DNA of 35,409 bases from Kangiellaceae bacterium (lineage in GTDB: Bacteria > Pseudomonadota > Gammaproteobacteria > Enterobacterales > Kangiellaceae), in NCBI GenBank assembly GCA_026196875.1, contig JAPHTP010000110.1:1-35409 (forward strand), read 5' to 3'. How positions within the stretch are numbered: the stretch's first letter is position 1; each line of letters begins with the position of its first letter. A model generated the notes under the pieces. The model was not told the origin of the DNA. It saw only the letters and a program-made list of their open reading frames with translations, and ran no database searches. Both the position numbers and the translations under genes were made by a program. Positions 27,764 to 35,409 of this stretch are shown here, piece by piece.

Positions 27764-28084
27764 TTAAGCTTCCTTGTAAATTCCCTATAACCTTTTATTC
27801 ATTAATCTACTTAGGCTTTTCAAATGAAGAACACCCTTCAACCAGCCTAGACCGTCAAAATACCGCTTTTATTAACGCAGCCTTGAAACAGAGGCCGAAT
27901 TATAATCGAGATACCAACAAATTTCATGTTAAAAATAAGTTAAAAAACAAAAGTTTAACAAATTTGCGACCAAATACTGAAAAAACAAAAGAATCTGATC
28001 CGAGTTGTATCAATTAGCTATTGGTTGGTAGATTTTGCAGGTGATACAATTAAGAAATTACTAATATAATAAGGACTCACACTA
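27764..28084. other. Divergent intergenic region between the sugar transferase and kynA
   Basis: 321 bp, AT-rich, with no convincing gene. TTGTATCA (28005-28012) and its complement TGATACAA (28042-28049) form spaced inverted arms ahead of kynA, and a weak promoter (TTGGTT 28021-28026, 18 bp, TACAAT 28045-28050) lies between and over them. A reading frame across this region (27733-28017) starts inside the opposite gene and is not supported. Confidence 0.4.
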
Positions 28085-29185
28085 ATGTGCGCGATGCAAA
28101 AAAATTCCAGGCCATGTTATTACGGGGAATACTTAGAGCTAGATAAGTTTCTTGACTCTCAGCACCCCGTGAGCGGCGAATATCAAGATGAAGAAGCGCA
28201 TGATGAACTTCTCTTTATTATCGTTCATCAAGCCTACGAACTATGGTTCAAACAAATCCTACACGAATTAAACTGGATTCATGGTACGTTCAATGCGCCT
28301 ACCTTGGATTCTAATCAGTACGGAAGGATCGTACAAAGATTGGATAGAGTTATTCAAATCCAGAAGTTGTTAAACCAACAGATCGGAATTTTGGAAACCA
28401 TGACCCCTCTGGACTTTCTTGATTTTCGTGATTATTTAGTGCCAGCGAGCGGATTTCAGAGCATTCAATTTAAAGAAATTGAAATCTTGCTCGGGCTAAA
28501 AATGAAATATCGAATTGGGTTTGACATTAAGTCTTTTTACAACCGCCTAAATGACAAAGACCGAGAACACCTGATGGAAATGGAATCTCAACCAAGTTTA
28601 TTTGATCAATTAGAAGCTTGGCTCGAGAGAATGCCTTTCCTTGAAAAAGAGAATTTCTCTTTTGTAGAGGCATACAAAACGGCAGTTGACTCCATGCTAA
28701 GCAATGACCTTGAAATCATTCAGAAAGTTGATTATTTATCGGATGGCGATAGAGACTTCCAAATTAAGGATTTAGAGAAGACTCGTCAGCAATTTGATGC
28801 ACTGTTCGATAAAGATACTTTTGACAAACTAACAGAGGAAGGACATTTCAGAATGTCTCAACGAGCAATGCTAGGGGCAGTATTTATTCACCTATACCGT
28901 GATGAACCCGCTTTCCAGCAACCCTACCAGTTGTTAGCCAAGTTAGTCGACATTGACGAAGAGTTCACCCAATGGCGCTATCGCCACACAATAATGGTAC
29001 ATAGAATGCTTGGCGCTAAAATCGGAACTGGCGGAAGCTCCGGGCATGACTACTTGAGACAAACAACGCAGAACAATCGTTTCTTCAAGGACTTGTTTAA
29101 TATGTCAACCTTCTTAATTCCTCGTTCGGCACTTCCAGTGTTACCAGAGGAAATAGTCAAATCAATGGGGCTTCGCTCAGAATAA
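28085..29185 (+). CDS. kynA: Tryptophan 2,3-dioxygenase
   Basis: 366 aa heme enzyme, mostly alpha-helical. The family blocks are present: FIIVHQAYELWFKQILHE (about 44-61), LDFLDFRDYLVPASGFQS, RYRHTIMVHRMLG with His301 as the likely heme ligand, and GTGGSSGHDYLRQT near 315-330. It oxidises L-tryptophan to N-formylkynurenine, the first step of kynurenine degradation. No kynureninase or formamidase is adjacent, so the rest of the pathway must be elsewhere. AAGGA is 9-10 nt before the ATG. Length is longer than the ~280-aa Xanthomonas type and nearer to animal-type TDO. Confidence 0.93.
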   Translation: MCAMQKNSRPCYYGEYLELDKFLDSQHPVSGEYQDEEAHDELLFIIVHQAYELWFKQILHELNWIHGTFNAPTLDSNQYGRIVQRLDRVIQIQKLLNQQIGILETMTPLDFLDFRDYLVPASGFQSIQFKEIEILLGLKMKYRIGFDIKSFYNRLNDKDREHLMEMESQPSLFDQLEAWLERMPFLEKENFSFVEAYKTAVDSMLSNDLEIIQKVDYLSDGDRDFQIKDLEKTRQQFDALFDKDTFDKLTEEGHFRMSQRAMLGAVFIHLYRDEPAFQQPYQLLAKLVDIDEEFTQWRYRHTIMVHRMLGAKIGTGGSSGHDYLRQTTQNNRFFKDLFNMSTFLIPRSALPVLPEEIVKSMGLRSE

Positions 29186-29206
29186 CCTTTAGTCTATCCT
29201 ATTACT

Positions 29207-29244
29207 AACTGATTGGCCGAAACTAAGCCTTCGGCCAATCAGTT
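29207..29244. terminator. 15-bp perfect hairpin at the convergent kynA/msrC ends
   Basis: Arms AACTGATTGGCCGAA and its complement flank an 8-base loop. The right arm lies inside the last codons of msrC, and the msrC stop codon is in the loop. The following T-rich stretch (CTTTCT) on the plus strand is poor, so termination efficiency is uncertain. Confidence 0.6.
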
Positions 29245-29696
29245 CTTTCTAACAGGGTCTTAACTAGTAGTTGTAGTCCTTCTCCATCAGCGTCATCAAA
29301 ACGCTTTAAGCTGGGGCTATCGATGTCCAGTACGCCTACTGTTTTATCGTCAATAATGATTGGGCAAACGACTTCAGATCGAGATCTTGCATCGCAAGCG
29401 ATGTGTCCACTGAATTGATCAACATCTTCCACGACAAGCGTCCGCTTTTCTTTTGCTGCGGTTCCACACACTCCTTTACCAAACGGAATATCGACGCAAG
29501 CGACATTTCCTTGAAATGGTCCTAACTTTAATTGTTCAGGTTTATCCGTTAAATAGAAGCCAACCCAATTAATATCTTCTAGACTCATATTCAAAAATGC
29601 ACTGAATTGACTCAGATTAGTGATCCAGTTGCTCTGTCCTTCTAACAAAGCGATTAATTGGTTGTTCAGTGATTGGTAAAAATCTGCTCTATTCAT
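29223..29696 (-). CDS. msrC: Free methionine-(R)-sulfoxide reductase (GAF domain)
   Basis: 157 aa from the ATG at 29696 (AGAGAG upstream; the frame extends further without support). Single GAF-fold enzyme. The cysteines Cys67, Cys77, Cys101 (GNVACVDIPFGKGVCGTA and HIACDA) match E. coli MsrC Cys84, Cys94, Cys118; an additional Cys111 is present. GVLDIDSPSLKRF is the family C-terminal block. It reduces free Met-(R)-sulfoxide with thioredoxin. Convergent with kynA and divergent from asnS; no operon partner. Confidence 0.93.
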   Translation of the reverse strand: MNRADFYQSLNNQLIALLEGQSNWITNLSQFSAFLNMSLEDINWVGFYLTDKPEQLKLGPFQGNVACVDIPFGKGVCGTAAKEKRTLVVEDVDQFSGHIACDARSRSEVVCPIIIDDKTVGVLDIDSPSLKRFDDADGEGLQLLVKTLLERTDWPKA

Positions 29697-29827
29697 GCTC
29701 TCTAAAATTGATTGTGACAAGTGATTTAGACAGGAGCTTACTGCAATTAAGAACAGAATAAAAATCACAAATCACCATCGATAGTCTTTTTTACTATCAG
29801 GCATAGCCCTTATTTATAAATTCTAGT

Positions 29828-29843
29828 AATTCTGTCCAGAATT
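29828..29843. repeat. Small perfect inverted repeat between msrC and asnS
   Basis: AATTCTG-TC-CAGAATT, 7-bp perfect arms with a 2-base centre, in the 241-bp divergent region and 95 bp upstream of asnS. Possibly an operator, but no matching consensus is known to me. Confidence 0.25.
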
Positions 29844-29937
29844 CCGCTGGAAGTCCTTGCCATTCAAGGTTAAGATTGCCGACCCAGATTTTAAAATACT
29901 GATTAAAACACTAAAAAAGAGGCTTGGAGTAAGCAAA

Positions 29938-31341
29938 ATGAGCAAACACTGGTCAATTTCAGACCTTCTTGATGGCAAGGCATCTGCAGATACCGAAGTT
30001 ACCGTAAAAGGTTGGGTTAGAACCCAGAGACCTTCGAAAGCGGGCTTTTCGTTTATAAATTTACACGATGGCTCTTGCTTTAATCCTATTCAAGTTATTG
30101 CTCCAGCTGAATTAGATAATTATGACTCTGATGTACTTAAAGCAACTACAGGTGCGTCATTGGTCGTAACCGGTCGGTTAGTAGCAAGTCAAGGCAAAGG
30201 GCAGTCTTTTGAAATCCAGGCAACGTCAATAGAAGTCTTGGGATTAGTAGACGATCCGGCTAGTTACCCTATTCAACCCAAACCACATACGATGGAATTT
30301 CTACGTACAGTGGCGCACTTGCGACCACGTACAAATGCGATTGGTGCGGTTACGCGGGTAAGAAACTGCCTAGCGCAAGCCATCCATCGTTTTATGCACG
30401 AAAAGCAATTTAACTGGATCCACACTCCGATTATTACCGCCAGTGACTGTGAAGGCGCCGGCGAAATGTTCAGAGTGAGTACGCTTGATCAAACTAACTT
30501 GCCGTTGACTGACAAGGGTGAAGTTGACTACAACCAAGATTTCTTTGGCAAAGAAGCATTCTTAACCGTTTCCGGACAACTCAACGTTGAAACCTACTGC
30601 ATGGCGATGTCGAAAGTTTATACTTTTGGCCCTACTTTCCGCGCGGAAAACTCAAATACAAGTCGCCATTTAGCTGAGTTTTGGATGGTAGAACCGGAAA
30701 TAGCATTTGCGGACTTACAAGACAATGCGGACTTGGCCGAAGAAATGTTGCAATACATCTGTAAAGCTGTTTTAGATGAGCGTGCGGATGATTTAGCTTT
30801 CTTCAATCAGAGAATTGATAAAACTGTTATCGAGCGCTTGGAGGCGATTGTTAACAACCAATTCGAACGCATGGATTACACCGATGCAATCAAAGTTCTT
30901 CAAACCAGTGGTAAGAAATTTGAGTACCCTGTTGAATGGGGAGTCGACTTGCAGTCCGAACACGAACGCTATTTGGCGGAAGAAAAAATTGGTCGTCCAG
31001 TAATACTGATGAACTATCCAAAAGATATCAAAGCCTTCTACATGCGTTTAAATGACGACGAAAAAACCGTTGCCGCTATGGATGTACTTGCCCCTGGTAT
31101 AGGCGAGATGATTGGTGGAAGCCAACGTGAAGAACGCCTGGACGTACTGGATAGAAGAATCGATGAGATGGACCTACCAAAAGAGCATTATTGGTGGTAT
31201 CGCGATTTACGCCGTTACGGCACAGTCCCGCATGCGGGTTTTGGATTAGGGTTTGAGCGAATGGTTGCTTACACGACCGGTATGCAAAATATTCGTGACG
31301 TTATTCCTTTCCCAAGAGCACCGGGTAGTGCAGAGTTCTAA
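29938..31341 (+). CDS. asnS: Asparaginyl-tRNA synthetase
   Basis: 467 aa, class II synthetase. N-terminal OB anticodon-binding fold (about 15-110, [19 protein letters not shown]), then the catalytic core with motif 2 ([20 protein letters not shown], about 226-245) and motif 3 near the C-terminus ([21 protein letters not shown]). It charges tRNA-Asn with asparagine. GGAG lies 8 nt before the ATG at 29938; an upstream in-frame ATG at 29857 would add 27 residues with no family support and no ribosome-binding site. Confidence 0.98.
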   Translation: MSKHWSISDLLDGKASADTEVTVKGWVRTQRPSKAGFSFINLHDGSCFNPIQVIAPAELDNYDSDVLKATTGASLVVTGRLVASQGKGQSFEIQATSIEVLGLVDDPASYPIQPKPHTMEFLRTVAHLRPRTNAIGAVTRVRNCLAQAIHRFMHEKQFNWIHTPIITASDCEGAGEMFRVSTLDQTNLPLTDKGEVDYNQDFFGKEAFLTVSGQLNVETYCMAMSKVYTFGPTFRAENSNTSRHLAEFWMVEPEIAFADLQDNADLAEEMLQYICKAVLDERADDLAFFNQRIDKTVIERLEAIVNNQFERMDYTDAIKVLQTSGKKFEYPVEWGVDLQSEHERYLAEEKIGRPVILMNYPKDIKAFYMRLNDDEKTVAAMDVLAPGIGEMIGGSQREERLDVLDRRIDEMDLPKEHYWWYRDLRRYGTVPHAGFGLGFERMVAYTTGMQNIRDVIPFPRAPGSAEF

Positions 31342-31369
31342 TTAACTCGCCATTTATCTTTATGCTTAG

Positions 31370-31393
31370 CCCGGTTTGTTTACTCAAACCGGG
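31370..31393. terminator. Hairpin at the convergent asnS/nitroreductase ends
   Basis: Perfect 9-bp arms CCCGGTTTG/CAAACCGGG with a 6-base loop. The right arm encodes the last residues of the nitroreductase, whose stop codon is in the loop. There is no U-tract on either strand. Confidence 0.5.
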
Positions 31394-31937
31394 TAACAAA
31401 ATCAGAAATAGAAAAAGGTTTAACTTTTCTCTTATCCCCTTCTTCAGTTCCTAGATAAACAAAGCCCGCAATTATTTCATCTTCTTCGAAATCTAATAAC
31501 TTCATTAAGTGATCATTAAACGCAATATCGCCAGTTCGCCACATAGCCCCTACGCCTTGAAAATGAGCTGCCATCAATAGATTTTGGACGCTGGCACCTG
31601 CCGAAAGTATCTGTTCTATGTGTGGAACTTTAGGATGCTCCTGCAAAACAACAGAAGCAACAATTAGCATTGGAGCTCTGAGCGGCTTTGACCTGATTTT
31701 CTCAATCTTTTCAGGCGACAATTCTTGCCCCGATAGTTGAGTCGCTCTAACAAATTTGTCGCCCAAGTCCTCTAGTGCTTGTTTTTCAAAAATACGATAG
31801 CGCCAAGGACGCAGCATGGCATGATCAGGAGCCCGAAGAGCCGCCTGAAACATCACATCCAGTTGCTCTGATGTTGGCCCAGGTGATTTTAATTTATTAT
31901 GAGATTTTCTAGATAAAAGGAGATCAATAGGTTGCAT
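31380..31937 (-). CDS. YdjA-like nitroreductase (FMN flavoprotein)
   Basis: 185 aa, minimal nitroreductase fold. Matches E. coli YdjA: MQPIDLLLSRKSHNKL at the start, RAPDHAMLRPWRY (about 35-47), SAGASVQNLLMAAHFQGVGA (about 112-131) and FVYLGT near the end. FMN-dependent reductase of uncertain natural substrate. Convergent with asnS; 33 bp after the GGDEF-EAL gene on the same strand, so possibly read from the same transcript. Confidence 0.88.
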   Translation of the reverse strand: MQPIDLLLSRKSHNKLKSPGPTSEQLDVMFQAALRAPDHAMLRPWRYRIFEKQALEDLGDKFVRATQLSGQELSPEKIEKIRSKPLRAPMLIVASVVLQEHPKVPHIEQILSAGASVQNLLMAAHFQGVGAMWRTGDIAFNDHLMKLLDFEEDEIIAGFVYLGTEEGDKRKVKPFSISDFVTRFE

Positions 31938-31970
31938 GTAAACTCAAATATTTTTAGATAAAGTCAAATG

Positions 31971-34900
31971 CTAACAATTATTTTTTAACCACTCAACAAA
32001 TTCCGAAAAAGGCATAGGTCTTGCTCTGAAATACCCTTGCATCAGGTCACAACCTTGGCCTGCTAACCAATCTTGTTGTGACTGTGTTTCAACCCCCTCA
32101 GCCAGTACTTCAAGATTCAATGAGTGACCTAAGTTGATTATGGCTTTTGCAATTGAGCGACTATCCTCATCAACTTCAATATCAGCAACAAAACTACGGT
32201 CAATCTTAATTTTATTAATTGGGAATCTCTTCAAGTAGTTTAATGAGGAATAACCAGTTCCAAAATCATCAATAGAAAGTTTAAAGCCAGCCTCTTTAAA
32301 GCTGTGCATAATACTAATGACCCTATCGATATCTTCCATTACAGCACTCTCTGTAATTTCACACTCTATTCGTTGCGGAGAAATCATTTTATGTTTTACG
32401 ATAGCACTCATACTTTCAAAAACATTCTCTCTTTTAAACTGGGCAGGCGAAATATTCACCGCAACAACCAGATCTTCAAACCCTTCGTTATCAAGATGGT
32501 TTATTTTTTCACAGACATCAGAAACCAACCAATGACCTATTTCATTAATCGAATTCGACTGCTCAGCTATCGGAATAAACTCCGCAGGTGAAATCATCCC
32601 CTTATCAGGATGTTTCCATCTAAGTAAAGCTTCGGCTCCAATCACCTTATCTGTATGTAAATGAACCAATGGCTGAAAATAAATTTCAAATTGTTCTTCT
32701 ACTAAAGCAACACCTATATCTTCTAGGATTTGCTTGCGTCTTTGAATTTCGTGATCCATTGCGTCAACAAAGAAACGGATCGAGTTCCTTCCCTCTTCTT
32801 TAGCTTGATACATTGCCATATCCGCATTTCTTAATAAGTTTTCACTAGTCTGCGAGTCGTCAGGATAAATTGTTACACCTATACTGCAGCCAACCTGGAA
32901 AGAGTTATCATCAATGTTAGTCGTTTGCGCTATAGCAGATCGAATCTTGGATGCAAACAGCATTGCACTTTCAGGCTTGGTAAAATTGGTCTGGATAACA
33001 CCAAACTCGTCACCTCCCAAACGAGAAACGGTATCCGATTCCCTTTTCTCGCTTATAATCCGTTTAGCAACGGCCTGTAGAAGTTTGTCTCCTACACCAT
33101 GTCCTAAGGTATCATTAATTATCTTAAAGTTGTCCAGATCAATTATCATAACTGCGACTAAAGTGTTGCTTCGTTTCGCCTGTTCAAGCGCAGTACTCAA
33201 TCTATCGTTGAACAAACTTCGATTAGGAAGACCGGTAAGCGGATCGTGTAACGCCTGGTGTCTTAATTTATATTCAGCTTCAATCCGCGTAGTGATATCA
33301 CGCATAAACATGGAGAAGAACCTTCCTTTCTCGGTTTGCCAAGAAGTCGCTGAAAACTCCGCAGTAAAAATGGTTCCATCTGATTTTAATACCTGAAGCT
33401 GCTGCATCGAAATATCCAAGGAGTCACATTTGTGCTCCATGTAATCTATAACTTGAGTCAGCTTTTTTTGAACTTCGCCTGGCATTAATAAACGTGAAAA
33501 TTTTCTATTAATAATGTCTGGTCTTTTGTATCCAAAGGTAACAGTAGCAGCAGGATTCCAATCGACAATTTTTCCATGATCGTCAACAGAAATAATTGCA
33601 TCCGGTGCGGTTTTTGCTATTGCCTTAAATCTATTTTCAGATACCCTACGCAATTTGTCCGAACGCTCATGCTTTTCCATTGCTATCGCCATCTTGCGAT
33701 TGCTATCCAGGAGTAATTTGGTTTTCTGGTTTATCTTACCGGCAACTTGGCCAAATTCATTGTTAAGCGACTCATCGAGCGGTCGTTCAGAGTCGGACGC
33801 AAGCTGCCCTACTAACTTCTTAAATGGTTTTACAATTGTAATGCCCACCTGCCAATAACCTAAAATAAAAGCCAGTATTACCACCCCTAATGAATAGCCA
33901 ATTATAGGTTGTAGTATATTGTCTACTTTTTGTTGAAATGAACTTTCCGGTGTGACTAGCACGAGCTTCCAAAATAATTCAGGGAAAAGAATTGTATGAA
34001 CAATAACACCTTCATTAAGCTGCTGGTCAAATGGTAAATTGTAAGGTTTAAAACCATCTTCAAATATTTTATTTTCAGTCTCGTTTTTAATTAGTAATGC
34101 AGCGGATAATAACGCTTGCTGCTCTCCTATTTGATAGCTATTGAACGAAAACGACTCAGCTAAAGCCAGAAGTTTTTCATTGTCTTTTTTGCTAACTTCT
34201 TTTATCAACCGCTTGTTGACTGACTCTAGTTGTTGGGCTATTGATGAAAAGCTTGGGTGTAGTTCAGCAAAACTATTTACGGATAACAGCTCTTGTGATT
34301 GAGCGCCCGTTAGATCAATTTCTTTTTTGGTGACTTCGAGCAAGTCAGGAAATGAAATAAAACGATTATTACGGTCAACGATGAAAGCGTATCCTTTAAA
34401 TAGTCTGCTCGTTGTATTAACTATCCCTGTTAGTTCACTTAGCTTAACGTCTATTGTTGCAACACCGGCAAACTCTAATGCTTTATTTTTCACTGGAATT
34501 GAGCAAGTAATCATCGCTTCAAGAGAAAATGGATCTTGATATGACTCGGACCAATAGCAGTTTTTACCAGGTTTTTGTTTTACCGGTACATACCATTCTT
34601 CGTTGTGATAACCATTACCTTCTAATGAATTATATTGATCCATGTAATGTAATTTACCGCTCTGGTTTTTTGCCCAGAAAAAACTCCGACGCTTCTTGGT
34701 TGGATCAAACTGATACTCTTCCGGCCAGATGCCTCCTCCAGCAACTAAAGGCGCGATATTTGAGTTTTCAATAATGTCAGGTATGGTTAATTTAAATAGA
34801 GATTCCTGTTTAGGTAGTGATTCTGAGACACTGGCAATTGCTTTAGTTAATGACTCTGTCGAGTTCGTTATTTTTTCGACATCTTTGACCAGTGACAGAG

Positions 34901-35114
34901 CTATTTGATTTATAGATTTTTCTTCAGCCGCAACAAGATAATCTTTGACCACCAAGATAATAATCGCATTTATACCGCTGATCGCTAATATTAAAATTAA
35001 AATAGCACGTATAGACAACTGATATTGAAGACTGTTAAACCAGCGAACTTTTTTATCCGATGATTTTGACTGAGTGGAATTTTCTTTTTTGTTATCGGTT
35101 GAATCTGTGTCCAT
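31971..35114 (-). CDS. dCache-PAS-GGDEF-EAL membrane sensor for c-di-GMP turnover
   Basis: 1047 aa. Cytoplasmic basic N-tail, membrane helix (36-56), periplasmic dCache-type sensor (about 57-400; the GGGIWPEEYQFDPTKK block is characteristic), second helix (403-425), HAMP-like linker, PAS (about 495-610), GGDEF (about 620-775) and EAL (about 790-1040). The cyclase motif GGDEF is intact at 700-704 (RLGGDEF). EAL at 828-830 (AEALLRW) with CEITES, DDFGTGYSS, KIKIDRSF and EGVET is also intact, so both synthesis and hydrolysis are possible; which dominates cannot be seen. The ATG has no strong ribosome-binding site. It is upstream of the nitroreductase by 33 bp. Confidence 0.93.
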   Translation of the reverse strand: MDTDSTDNKKENSTQSKSSDKKVRWFNSLQYQLSIRAILILILAISGINAIIILVVKDYLVAAEEKSINQIALSLVKDVEKITNSTESLTKAIASVSESLPKQESLFKLTIPDIIENSNIAPLVAGGGIWPEEYQFDPTKKRRSFFWAKNQSGKLHYMDQYNSLEGNGYHNEEWYVPVKQKPGKNCYWSESYQDPFSLEAMITCSIPVKNKALEFAGVATIDVKLSELTGIVNTTSRLFKGYAFIVDRNNRFISFPDLLEVTKKEIDLTGAQSQELLSVNSFAELHPSFSSIAQQLESVNKRLIKEVSKKDNEKLLALAESFSFNSYQIGEQQALLSAALLIKNETENKIFEDGFKPYNLPFDQQLNEGVIVHTILFPELFWKLVLVTPESSFQQKVDNILQPIIGYSLGVVILAFILGYWQVGITIVKPFKKLVGQLASDSERPLDESLNNEFGQVAGKINQKTKLLLDSNRKMAIAMEKHERSDKLRRVSENRFKAIAKTAPDAIISVDDHGKIVDWNPAATVTFGYKRPDIINRKFSRLLMPGEVQKKLTQVIDYMEHKCDSLDISMQQLQVLKSDGTIFTAEFSATSWQTEKGRFFSMFMRDITTRIEAEYKLRHQALHDPLTGLPNRSLFNDRLSTALEQAKRSNTLVAVMIIDLDNFKIINDTLGHGVGDKLLQAVAKRIISEKRESDTVSRLGGDEFGVIQTNFTKPESAMLFASKIRSAIAQTTNIDDNSFQVGCSIGVTIYPDDSQTSENLLRNADMAMYQAKEEGRNSIRFFVDAMDHEIQRRKQILEDIGVALVEEQFEIYFQPLVHLHTDKVIGAEALLRWKHPDKGMISPAEFIPIAEQSNSINEIGHWLVSDVCEKINHLDNEGFEDLVVAVNISPAQFKRENVFESMSAIVKHKMISPQRIECEITESAVMEDIDRVISIMHSFKEAGFKLSIDDFGTGYSSLNYLKRFPINKIKIDRSFVADIEVDEDSRSIAKAIINLGHSLNLEVLAEGVETQSQQDWLAGQGCDLMQGYFRARPMPFSEFVEWLKNNC

Positions 35115-35318
35115 TGTTCAAAACTTAAATCCCTAATAAATAATGCGGACTTACTGTTCAGCTTTTGGTTACATAGTTCGAACCCTAAGCTAATATCTAA
35201 GATAGTCAAATGACGACTAAATAGCAAAGTTCTACGCGGGCTATCCTACTGTTTATAAAACAGAAATTGCTGAAGTGCTAGGGAAATTTTAACAAGATTT
35301 CGAAATTTAAGACATAAA

Positions 35319-35343
35319 AAAACCCGGTTAAAAACCGGGTTTT
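35319..35343 (-). terminator. Terminator downstream of tRNA-Glu
   Basis: AAAACCCGG and CCGGGTTTT are exact complements with a 7-base loop, flanked by further A and T runs on both sides, so it can act in both directions. It is 6 bp beyond the CCA end of the tRNA on its transcribed (minus) strand. Confidence 0.85.
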
Positions 35344-35348
35344 CAATT

Positions 35349-35409
35349 TGGCGTCCCCTAGGGGGTTCGAACCCCTGTTACCGCCGTGAAAGGGCGGGGT
35401 CCTAGGCCA
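35349..35409 (-). tRNA. tRNA-Glu (anticodon UUC), partial at the window end
   Basis: Read on the minus strand, the 3' part of tRNA-Glu: encoded CCA at 35351-35349, acceptor strand GGGGAC with discriminator G, T arm with GGTTCGAACCC (canonical T loop), and the anticodon stem-loop around CCCTTTCACGG with anticodon TTC (35390-35388). It is nearly identical to E. coli tRNA-Glu from the D-arm onward. The 5' acceptor strand lies outside the window. Confidence 0.95.

Noticed and set aside
27733-28017. 94-aa plus-strand reading frame over the sugar transferase start and intergenic region
   Set aside because: It begins inside the opposite gene, has no ribosome-binding site and a composition typical of AT-rich non-coding DNA.
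29857-29937. 27-residue N-terminal extension of asnS
   Set aside because: No ribosome-binding site and no family support; the ATG at 29938 has a GGAG at 8 nt and gives the usual length.
32914-33396. 160-aa plus-strand frame antisense to the GGDEF domain
   Set aside because: Lies wholly within a gene with clear domain structure on the other strand; it reflects codon bias of that gene.
1-35409. CRISPR arrays, insertion sequences, prophage or attachment sites
   Set aside because: No regularly spaced repeats, transposase, integrase or tRNA-derived duplicate was seen; the tRNA-Glu is cut by the window end so a flanking integration site beyond it cannot be judged.

Overview
The window reads as chromosomal DNA of an AT-rich, aerobic or facultative marine-type gammaproteobacterium. 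The gene set (sdhCDAB/sucCD/gltA, ImuA-ImuB-DnaE2, UbiU/UbiV, AsnS, MsrC, many c-di-GMP proteins) and E. coli-like residue numbering in SdhD, UbiU, GltA and MsrC support Gammaproteobacteria. A Kangiellaceae-like genus (Kangiella/Aliikangiella) is my guess, not a sequence-proven call. There is no phage, IS element, CRISPR array or rRNA; one partial tRNA-Glu closes the window. Coding density is high.

Layout. 110-1660 (+): a REC-DUF3369-HD-GYP response regulator. 1909-7561 (+): the mutagenesis cassette imuA-imuB-dnaE2, preceded by a perfect 28-bp palindrome that is not a canonical LexA box. 7586-7712: a REP-like inverted pair at the convergent end with phaB. 7783-9593 (-): phaB (acetoacetyl-CoA reductase) and an AraC/GyrI-like regulator. 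9732-12225 (-): an operon of AroQ-type chorismate mutase, ubiU, ubiV and a small unknown protein, headed by an FNR/Anr-type box placed exactly where a class II activator would sit. 12412-17836 (-): a two-gene signalling unit, an HD-GYP response regulator followed by a giant hybrid histidine kinase with three periplasmic ligand-binding modules. 18032-23560 (-): sucD, sucC, sdhB, sdhA, sdhD, sdhC, with gltA (23935-25224, +) divergent; sucAB is not between sdhB and sucC. 25325-27763 (-): a detached pair from the XrtA/PEP-CTERM exopolysaccharide family (sugar transferase and ATPase). 28085-31937: tryptophan 2,3-dioxygenase (+), free-Met-(R)-sulfoxide reductase (-), asnS (+), YdjA-like nitroreductase (-). 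31971-35114 (-): a dCache-PAS-GGDEF-EAL protein. 35349-end (-): tRNA-Glu(UUC), 5' part beyond the window.

How it fits together. The TCA block supplies citrate synthase, succinate dehydrogenase and succinyl-CoA synthetase; its divergent control region carries two good sigma-70 promoters and a CRP/FNR-family site. The ubiUV operon would make ubiquinone without O2, and its own FNR-like promoter implies oxygen control. Three proteins (two HD-GYP, one GGDEF-EAL) can turn over c-di-GMP, and the exopolysaccharide pair is a plausible but unproven output. The most original points are the chorismate mutase and small unknown protein fused into an FNR-controlled ubiUV operon, and the unusual palindrome ahead of the SOS-type mutasome.
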